Assembly (NCBI GenBank): GCA_021413965.1
Contig: JAIOPI010000030.1
Coordinates: 62,001-126,000 of the forward strand
DNA length: 64,000 nucleotides
Direction: 5' to 3'
Source: Lentisphaerota bacterium
Lineage (GTDB): Bacteria > Verrucomicrobiota > Kiritimatiellia > UBA8416 > JAIOPI01
Position numbers and translations under genes: made by a program. Position 1 is the stretch's first letter; each line of letters starts with the position of its first letter. Below are positions 8,590-14,352 of this stretch, in pieces. Below the pieces are notes generated by a model. The model made no database searches. It was given only the letters and a program-made list of their open reading frames with translations, and was not told the origin of the DNA.

Positions 8590-8931
8590 TTAGCCGATGG
8601 CGATGTTGCCGGTCTCGCCGGTGCGGATCCGGATGCACTCGGCCATATCCAGGACGAAGATCTTGCCGTCGCCGATCTTGCCTGTCCGGGCGCCTTCCGT
8701 GATCGCGTCCACCGTGGCCTTGACGAAGGCATCGTTGACCGCGATCTCCAACTTGACCTTCTTGAGCAGGTTGCCGGCCTCCTGGTGGCTGCGGTAGACC
8801 TCGGCCACGCCCTTCTGGCGGCCGCGTCCCATCACGTTCGAGACCATGACGAGGTGAATTTCCTTCTGCTCGAGCAGGTGCAGAACCGGATCGAGCCGAT
8901 CGGGCTGAATGATGGCGATGATGTATTTCAT
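8590..8931 (-). CDS. glnB: nitrogen regulatory protein P-II
   Basis: This 113-aa PII signal protein binds ATP/ADP and 2-oxoglutarate as a trimer. The T-loop (residues 37-55), the B-loop TGKIGDGKIF and the C-loop RIRTGETG are all present and spaced as in E. coli GlnB/GlnK. The numbering aligns without gaps through the T-loop, and Tyr51, the uridylylation site, is Glu here, while Tyr46 is kept. Control by GlnD uridylylation is therefore unlikely. It follows amtB by 20 bp in one operon, the usual arrangement for a GlnK-type PII that blocks AmtB when nitrogen is ample. The gene could equally be called glnK. Confidence 0.95.
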   Translation of the reverse strand: MKYIIAIIQPDRLDPVLHLLEQKEIHLVMVSNVMGRGRQKGVAEVYRSHQEAGNLLKKVKLEIAVNDAFVKATVDAITEGARTGKIGDGKIFVLDMAECIRIRTGETGNIAIG

Positions 8932-8951
8932 GATGAGGTTCCTCCTCCCGG

Positions 8952-10295
8952 TTAATCGATCATGGTGTAGCCGACTTCGCGGTGCTGGGTGAGGTCGAGC
9001 CCGATCCGCTCATCCTGTTCCGACACCCGCAGCCCGACCAGCAGGTCCACGATCTTCAGCAGGACGTAGCTGGCGACGAACGAGAAGACCATGGTGACGA
9101 GCGTCGCCTTGAGCTGGATCATGAACTGCACGCCGGGCGAGTTCGTGACCATGGCATTGACGCTGCTGCTCGCGAAGATCCCGGTGGCGAGCGCGCCCCA
9201 GATTCCGCCGATGCCGTGCACGCCGAACGCGTCCAGCGTGTCGTCATAGCCGAACTTGGCCTTCACGAAGGTGACCGAGATGAAGCAGATCGCGGAGGCG
9301 CCGAAGCCGATCCAGATGGCGTTCATCGGGGACACGAAGCCGCAGGCCGGGGTGATGGCTACGAGGCCCGCCACGGCGCCGGTGATCATGCCCAGCGTCG
9401 TCGAGCGCTTGTGGTGCAGCCAGTCCGCGAGGGCCCAGGTCAGCCCGGCGGCCGCGGTGGCGACATGGGTGGTGACGAAGGCGTTGACGGCGATGCCGTC
9501 GGCGGCCAGCGAGCTGCCGGCGTTAAAGCCGAACCAGCCGAACCACAGCATGCCGGCGCCCAGCACGGCGAGGGGGAGGTTGTGGGGGGGCGAGAGCCGG
9601 CCCACGCGCTTGCCGAGCACCAGCGCGGCGGCCAGGGCGGCCATACCCGCATTGATGTGCACGACGGTGCCGCCCGCGAAATCGAGGGCGCCCAGCTTGT
9701 AGAGGAAGCCGCCGCCCCAGACCCAATGCGCGAGGGGCGAGTAGACGCACAGCGACCACAGCAGGGTGAAGATGCAGAACGCCGAGAACTTCATGCGTTC
9801 CGCAAACGCGCCGATGATCAAGGCTGGCGTGATGATGGCGAACTTCAGCTGGAACGCCATGAACAGGAGGTGGGGAATGGTGTACCCCGGCCAGGGCTCG
9901 GTACCCACGCCTTTCAGGAAGAGGTAATCCAGATTGCCAATCAGGCCGCCCTTGTCCGGTCCAAAGGCGAGCGTATAGCCCACCGTCACCCACGCCAGCG
10001 TCACCAGGCACATGGCCATGAAGCACTGCATGAGGACGGACAGGATGTTCTTCTTGCGGACGAGGCCGCCGTAGAAGAACGCCAGGCCGGGGGTCATCAG
10101 CAGCACCAGCCCGGAGCTCGCCAGGAGCCAGGCCGTGTTGCCGGCGTCGATGGCCGGGGCTGGCGCCGCGGCCGCGACGGCGGCCGTCGCGTCGGCCGCG
10201 ACCGCCAATTCATCTGCTCGAACCACGCCTGCCGCGCCGAGGTGACAGATCCCTGCCAGCACCAGCGCCAGGCTTAACCGCTTCATAGGTCTCAT
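8952..10295 (-). CDS. amtB: ammonium transporter
   Basis: This 447-aa Amt/MEP/Rh channel conducts ammonium across the inner membrane. A signal peptide (about residues 1-30) is followed by a long Ala-rich linker and 11 predicted membrane segments. Family signatures include MTPGLAFFYGGLVRKKN, FAGGTVVHINAGMAAL with the first pore His, and FGVHGIGGIWGALATG with the second His. The ATG at 10295 sits 7 bases after GGAGG, and the frame extends further without support. It is first in the operon with glnB. A sigma-54-like promoter lies about 55-70 bp upstream, and a CGGCA-N6-TGCCG palindrome lies further upstream. Confidence 0.95.
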   Translation of the reverse strand: MRPMKRLSLALVLAGICHLGAAGVVRADELAVAADATAAVAAAAPAPAIDAGNTAWLLASSGLVLLMTPGLAFFYGGLVRKKNILSVLMQCFMAMCLVTLAWVTVGYTLAFGPDKGGLIGNLDYLFLKGVGTEPWPGYTIPHLLFMAFQLKFAIITPALIIGAFAERMKFSAFCIFTLLWSLCVYSPLAHWVWGGGFLYKLGALDFAGGTVVHINAGMAALAAALVLGKRVGRLSPPHNLPLAVLGAGMLWFGWFGFNAGSSLAADGIAVNAFVTTHVATAAAGLTWALADWLHHKRSTTLGMITGAVAGLVAITPACGFVSPMNAIWIGFGASAICFISVTFVKAKFGYDDTLDAFGVHGIGGIWGALATGIFASSSVNAMVTNSPGVQFMIQLKATLVTMVFSFVASYVLLKIVDLLVGLRVSEQDERIGLDLTQHREVGYTMID

Positions 10296-10349
10296 GGACG
10301 AACCTCCGTTGCGCGGGTGGTGGCCCGCATAGTTGTGTTGACGCCCATA

Positions 10350-10365
10350 AGCAGCCGCCATGCCA
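10350..10365 (-). promoter_or_regulatory. candidate sigma-54 promoter for amtB-glnB
   Basis: Read on the minus strand the site is TGGCATG-N4-CTGCT, which keeps the invariant GG-N10-GC and differs from TGGCACG-N4-TTGCW at two positions. It would start transcription near 10340, about 45 bases before the amtB ATG. This fits nitrogen control, but no NtrC gene is in the window. Confidence 0.45.
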
Positions 10366-10393
10366 GCTGGTGCGGGCATCTCGTGCGGGGTGT

Positions 10394-10409
10394 CGGCATC
10401 ATGTTGCCG
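10394..10409. promoter_or_regulatory. candidate NrpR-like palindrome upstream of amtB
   Basis: CGGCA-N6-TGCCG is a perfect 5-bp inverted repeat with the same 6-bp spacing as the ACGGTA-N6-TACCGT palindrome over the gdhA promoter. The arms are short and GC-rich, so a chance match is possible. Confidence 0.3.
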
Positions 10410-10555
10410 GCGAATCGGTTAGGAATGTTGGGCGGCCGCGACGCAGGCGATTCCCCCTCGCTTTGCGTGAGACATATCTGTAGCAACCGGGGGGCGGCCT
10501 AGACAAAAACGTGGGAGCGGGTGGGCGGCGAATCCGGCCGGCGAACGCGGCCGGC

Positions 10556-10583
10556 TTGACGGGGCCGGGCCAATGGTTAAAAT
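10556..10583 (+). promoter_or_regulatory. sigma-70 promoter for the small outer-membrane protein
   Basis: TTGACG (10556-10561) and TAAAAT (10578-10583) are 16 bp apart. The predicted leader is about 115 bases and contains a GACCCGG/CCGGGTC hairpin just before the AGGAGG ribosome site. Confidence 0.6.
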
Positions 10584-10704
10584 TTGGCTGTCACGCAGGC
10601 GTCTGGCAGAGGAGGTGACACGACACGCAGACTCGCGCGGTGGTTTGAGCAGCGACCCGGAGGCGGGTGTGCCGGGTCACATTCACAACAACTCAGGAGG
10701 CATT

Positions 10705-11241
10705 ATGAACGTCTGGATGACCGGCGCCATGGTGGTGGCGTGTTCGCTATCGGCCGTGGCCGCCAATCTCGATCAGGGCACGAAGGAACTGCGCCTGGAC
10801 GGCGATATCGACTTCGATACCGCGGCCGGCGATTCGATTCAGCTGGATATGGGATTGGGGTATTTCGTTGCCGACAACCTGGAAGTGGGCGGCGTGGCCG
10901 GCCTTGCCGACGACGACCGGTTGACGCTGTGGCGGCTGGGTGCCTTCGGCGAGTTGAACCTTCCCGTGGAGGATCTGCCCGTGGTGCCCTTTGTGGGCGC
11001 CGGCCTGGCCTGGGCCTACGCCGATCCGGACCGGGGCGACTCCGAGGATGCGCTGGTGCTCGGCTTGGCGGGTGGCGCGAAGTACTTCGTCACAGAGGAC
11101 CTCGCGATTGCCCTGCAGTTGAATTACCAGTTCGCCAGTGAGGATATCTTCGACGAGGAAGATGGCCTCTCGGATACGAACTGGGATTTCACGCTCGGGC
11201 TGCGGTACTACTTCGACAGCCCGGTCTCCTCCGGAGGTTGA
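10705..11241 (+). CDS. small outer-membrane beta-barrel protein
   Basis: This 178-aa protein has a signal peptide (about residues 1-21, ending SAVAAN). It then shows alternating amphipathic strands with aromatic ends, and its last strands (DFTLGLRYYF) fit an OmpA/OmpW-like eight-strand barrel. Acidic loops (DADPDRGDSEDA-like and SEDIFDEEDGLSDT-like) separate the strands. The ATG follows a perfect AGGAGG at 10695-10700. It stands alone with its own promoter and a strong downstream hairpin. No specific porin family is recognised, so pore function or ligand is unknown. It may be either a structural barrel or a surface adhesion protein. Confidence 0.78.
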   Translation: MNVWMTGAMVVACSLSAVAANLDQGTKELRLDGDIDFDTAAGDSIQLDMGLGYFVADNLEVGGVAGLADDDRLTLWRLGAFGELNLPVEDLPVVPFVGAGLAWAYADPDRGDSEDALVLGLAGGAKYFVTEDLAIALQLNYQFASEDIFDEEDGLSDTNWDFTLGLRYYFDSPVSSGG

Positions 11242-11263
11242 CGGACCTGCAAGGGGTGACGAC

Positions 11264-11291
11264 GGCGGGCGGGCCGGGCGGCCCGCCCGCC
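11264..11291 (+). terminator. GC-rich hairpin after the beta-barrel gene
   Basis: A perfect 12-bp stem (GGCGGGCGGGCC and its complement) with a 4-base loop lies 22 bp past the stop. It has no U-tract, so intrinsic termination would be weak. It may instead protect the mRNA 3' end. Confidence 0.5.
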
Positions 11292-11426
11292 GAATCGGAG
11301 TTCCCACGCTGCAATTTTGGTCGACGCGCCGGCGGCGGTCGGATTAGGATTTCAACCGGTGTTGCGGGGCAGGTCATCTGGGGACCCGCCACGCCGTTGG
11401 TAATCCCTGGAAAGGAGGTGGTCCAC

Positions 11427-11471
11427 GTGAGTCAATCTTCCTCGTGTGGCGCTTCCGGAGGAACGTTCTAA
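11427..11471 (+). CDS. 14-codon small ORF / leader peptide candidate
   Basis: The frame GTG...TAA encodes VSQSSSCGASGGTF. It is preceded by AAAGGAGGT at 11411-11419, a perfect anti-Shine-Dalgarno match, with 7 bases of spacing, so translation should be strong. The peptide is Ser/Gly rich with one cysteine and has no recognised domain. Its stop codon lies inside an inverted repeat (GCTTCCG 11451-11457, CGGAAGC 11483-11489), which is followed by an intrinsic terminator at 11499-11533. This looks like either an attenuator leader for the M28 peptidase gene or a stand-alone peptide gene. Function is unknown. It is far too short for ordinary gene finding. Confidence 0.6.
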   Translation: MSQSSSCGASGGTF

Positions 11472-11498
11472 CACCGTGTTCGCGGAAGCTCCGGAGGA

Positions 11499-11533
11499 AA
11501 GGCCCCGGCCTCAAGCTGGGGCCTTCTTTTCTT
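11499..11533 (+). terminator. intrinsic terminator after the small ORF
   Basis: An 8-bp stem AAGGCCCC/GGGGCCTT (11499-11506, 11518-11525) is followed by the T-rich tail CTTTTCTT. It is the clearest rho-independent terminator in the window, 27 bp after the small ORF stop and 131 bp before the peptidase gene. The rest of 11242-11664 holds the upstream hairpin and nothing else recognised. Confidence 0.85.
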
Positions 11534-11664
11534 CCAGGCATCCGGTCCGGCACGGGAACCATGCATGGCGCAAAGGCCACGGGCCTTTCGTGCCGCACCG
11601 TTTCGTGTTATCCGTGGCATCCGTCCTGAGTCTGTCCCACTGTTGTCGTTTCCGGAGTTACCCT

Positions 11665-12972
11665 ATGCGTGAAATCGAACCGGTTCTGGCGGCCAATCTT
11701 GAGCGGCACTTGCGCGTGCTCACGGAGGAGATCGGGGTGCGTCTGGCGGGGGCGGAAGGCGAGCGGCGTGCCACGGACTACCTCGCGGCGCAGGGGCGGG
11801 CGCTTGGCGCCAGCGTCCGTGTGGAGCCCTTTCCCGTGCGCGAGCGCCACGTGACCGAGGAGCACGTGGACATCCAGATGGGGGGCGCGTGGACGCGGTT
11901 TCCCTGTTCGCTGTTCAGCAACACGCCGGGGACGGAAGGCCTCCCGGTCGACGTGCCGCTGTGCTTTTTCGAAGCGCCGGCTGAGTACCGGCGGCCCGAC
12001 CTGAGCCATCTCCGGGGCAAGGGGGTGGTTCACCTGGGCACGCACATTGAATCGCGGGCGCACTACCAGCGACTGATCGACGCGCAGCCCGCCTTCCTCA
12101 TGTTCGTGGACATTCGGTACCCCGGTTCGACGCCGCTGGCGGATGGTATGTTTCCCGCCTACACGCGCGCAATCGGAGCGGTCCCGACCGTGAACGTGGC
12201 ATACCAGGATGCCTGGGGATGGCGGGTCGGCGGCGCGACGGCGGCACGGCTGACCGTGGTGGGGGGCATGCGCGACAGCACGTCGCACAACGTGGTCCTG
12301 GATCTGCCGGGGGATGGCTCCACCGACGAGTTCCTGCTGGTGGGCGGGCATCACGACACGCAGGCCGACTCGGTGGGCGCGGATGACAACGGCACGGGTG
12401 CGGTAGCGGTTCTGGAGCTGGCGCGCGTGCTGTCGCGGCGCCCGCGGCGGCGCGGCATCCGGCTGATCAGTTTCGGCGCCGAAGAGCAGCTCTCCGTCGG
12501 GAGCGCCGTCTATGTGCGACAGCACCGCGAGGAGCTGCAACGCCATGCGCGGTTCATGTGGAACATTGATTCAATCGGGTCGCCGATGGGCTGGACGCAG
12601 CTGATCGCCAACGGGCCCCCGGCGATGACGGCCTGGCTGCTGGAGCGGTTCGAGCGCGACGATCTGTGGGCGGTGCCGCAGCCCAACATCAATCCCTACT
12701 CCGATCACTTCCCCTTCGTGGTGGCCGGTGTGCCCAGCGTCTTTCTGCACCGCAGCAATTGCATCGCGGGCCGCTTCTTCCACCACCGGCCGGATGACGA
12801 TCTGTCGCGCGTCTCATTCCCGCTGGTCGCCGCGCTGCTTGACGGTTCGGCCGGGCTCCTGGGTGAACTCGCGACGTGCCCGACGATTCCCTTCCCGCGC
12901 GAGATCGAACCGGCGCAGGCGGAAAAGGCGCGCCGGTACTGGGAGGATCTGTTCGGCGGCTGGGAGGCGTGA
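11665..12972 (+). CDS. M28 family zinc peptidase
   Basis: This 435-aa protein has the co-catalytic dizinc aminopeptidase fold. Metal ligands are seen in order: the His of VGGHHDTQ, the Asp of GADDNGTGA, the Glu pair of FGAEEQ, the Asp of WNIDSIG and the His of FFHHRPDDD near the C-terminus. A PA-like insert lies at about residues 120-220. There is no convincing signal peptide at the ATG 11665, which follows CGGAG, so a cytoplasmic location is likely. It lies downstream of a leader-like small ORF and a terminator, so attenuation is possible. The preferred peptide substrate is unknown. Confidence 0.85.
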   Translation: MREIEPVLAANLERHLRVLTEEIGVRLAGAEGERRATDYLAAQGRALGASVRVEPFPVRERHVTEEHVDIQMGGAWTRFPCSLFSNTPGTEGLPVDVPLCFFEAPAEYRRPDLSHLRGKGVVHLGTHIESRAHYQRLIDAQPAFLMFVDIRYPGSTPLADGMFPAYTRAIGAVPTVNVAYQDAWGWRVGGATAARLTVVGGMRDSTSHNVVLDLPGDGSTDEFLLVGGHHDTQADSVGADDNGTGAVAVLELARVLSRRPRRRGIRLISFGAEEQLSVGSAVYVRQHREELQRHARFMWNIDSIGSPMGWTQLIANGPPAMTAWLLERFERDDLWAVPQPNINPYSDHFPFVVAGVPSVFLHRSNCIAGRFFHHRPDDDLSRVSFPLVAALLDGSAGLLGELATCPTIPFPREIEPAQAEKARRYWEDLFGGWEA

Positions 12973-12984
12973 GCCTGGACTCGA

Positions 12985-13021
12985 GGAGGCGGAGGGGCTC
13001 GCGGAGGGGGCCACCGCCTCC
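12985..13021. terminator. hairpin between convergent genes
   Basis: GGAGGCGG/CCGCCTCC (12985-12992 and 13014-13021) form an 8-bp stem with a purine-rich loop, in the gap between two convergent genes. It may serve both strands. A GGGACGC core follows, as in the fold-back elements. Confidence 0.45.
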
Positions 13022-13051
13022 AGCGGGACGCTTCTGCGCCGGCCGGGGCGG

Positions 13052-14167
13052 TTACGGCTTATACCGGCAGCAGTCCTGAACGACCTGCATGTGCCAGCGC
13101 ATGCGGCCCAAGCCCGTGCCGGCCGCCAACGAGCCGGCCGTGGTGACAATCAGCCGGCCTTCGGCGCCGGCCTTGACGAAGTCGTCGATGGTGCGCTGGC
13201 GGATCTGCTCGGCCGAGCCATTGCGCAGCAGGAACGGCGGCATGTGGCCGTGGATGATGGCCTCGGGCATCTGCCGGCGAATCAACGCCACATCCACTTC
13301 AGGGCCATAGTTGACCCCGGCGATCCCAAGTGCGCGCTGCTGGTCGAGCAGGTGCCCCATGGCGCTGTCGGAATGCTGGTAGCGTCGTGCGCCACTCGGG
13401 GCCAGCGCGTCCATCACGCGCTGCAGGACCGGGGCACAGAACTCGCGGTACAGGGCCGGGCTGAAAAGGGCGCAGTTGTCATCGGCAATGTTCCAGCCCG
13501 GGGTCGTGTTGCCGCTGAAGGCGCGCAGCACGCGGTTCAGCTCGATCATCTTGGCCGCGAGCACATCGCGAAAGCGGAGCATGAGGTTGGGGCGGTCGTG
13601 GAGCCAGAACATGACCGTTTCGAAGGAGAGCACCGAGGTCATGATGGTGGCCGGGCCGCGGCTGCCCACGCCGAGGCGGGGCAATGGCTTGCCGGCGGTG
13701 CGGCGGGCTTCCCACTCCGCGATGTAGGCGGGCGGCAGGGCCCACTGCTGCATGTCGGTGGCTTCCGCGCGGTCCAGGATGCGGCCGAAGGCGTCGGCGT
13801 TGTCGGTCACATGGCCCAGCCAGGGCGTGCCGCCCTCGGTGTACTGGAACTCGGAACCAAAAAGGTTCTCGATGCGGCGCGGCTGGTGCTCCCAGGTGTC
13901 CTCGTCGAAGAAGGCGCGGCCGACATAGCGGGTCAGCAGGGCGTTGGCATCCCGATGAAGCAGGTCGCGGTACGGCTTGTCGCGATAGTAGCGGACGGTG
14001 GAGGGGACGGCGGAAAATTCCAGAAGCCAGTGGTCATCCGGCACCAGGTGCAGCTCGCAGCGTGGCTTGGCTGTGGTGGGAACCCGGCAGCGTGCGTTCT
14101 CGTCCCAGAAGGCGGCGATGTCGAGATCCTTGGTCAGTTCCAGAAATTCTTCATCAAGAATGGGCAT
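13052..14167 (-). CDS. uroporphyrinogen decarboxylase (URO-D) family protein, paralog 1
   Basis: This 371-aa protein has the URO-D (PF01208) barrel pattern. It resembles the methyltransferase-type relatives (MtaA/CmuA-like) rather than heme HemE. Features seen are the TPWLGHVTDNADAF segment, a central SVLSFETVMFWLHDRP helix, the HSDSAMGHLL region and the GVNYGPEVDVALIRRQMP loop near the C-terminus, with HGH after it. No other heme or corrinoid gene is nearby. The ATG at 14167 has an AGAGAGG ribosome site. A different URO-D-like protein lies at 57862-58935. The substrate is unknown; members of this branch often act on methyl groups of degraded compounds. Confidence 0.75.
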   Translation of the reverse strand: MPILDEEFLELTKDLDIAAFWDENARCRVPTTAKPRCELHLVPDDHWLLEFSAVPSTVRYYRDKPYRDLLHRDANALLTRYVGRAFFDEDTWEHQPRRIENLFGSEFQYTEGGTPWLGHVTDNADAFGRILDRAEATDMQQWALPPAYIAEWEARRTAGKPLPRLGVGSRGPATIMTSVLSFETVMFWLHDRPNLMLRFRDVLAAKMIELNRVLRAFSGNTTPGWNIADDNCALFSPALYREFCAPVLQRVMDALAPSGARRYQHSDSAMGHLLDQQRALGIAGVNYGPEVDVALIRRQMPEAIIHGHMPPFLLRNGSAEQIRQRTIDDFVKAGAEGRLIVTTAGSLAAGTGLGRMRWHMQVVQDCCRYKP

Positions 14168-14302
14168 AAAGACCTCTCTCCGTTCTCGCGCAGTCCGGCG
14201 GACGCACCGCCAGAAGTCATCTACTATGGCAGGTCCCGGGCGGGGCTGCAACCCCCGGTACCCATTGCGGCCGCGCCGACCATCCCGCGGCGTTGCCACC
14301 AA

Positions 14303-14332
14303 TTGACTTTTGCGGTCATCCAGACCTATCGT
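14303..14332 (+). promoter_or_regulatory. candidate sigma-70 promoter for polA
   Basis: TTGACT (14303-14308) and TATCGT (14327-14332) are separated by 18 bp and lie 20 bp before the polA ATG. Confidence 0.5.
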
Positions 14333-14352
14333 GCCCTGACGAGGGGAGATTT

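Noticed and set aside
8982..10277. 431-codon plus-strand frame opposite amtB
   Set aside because: Antisense composition (Gly/Asp/Arg/His-rich) and no domain; amtB is certain on the minus strand.
13052..14167. Heme gene hemE
   Set aside because: It is a URO-D-fold protein, but the conserved HemE arginine and aspartate signatures are not evident and no heme genes are near. The same applies to 57862-58935.
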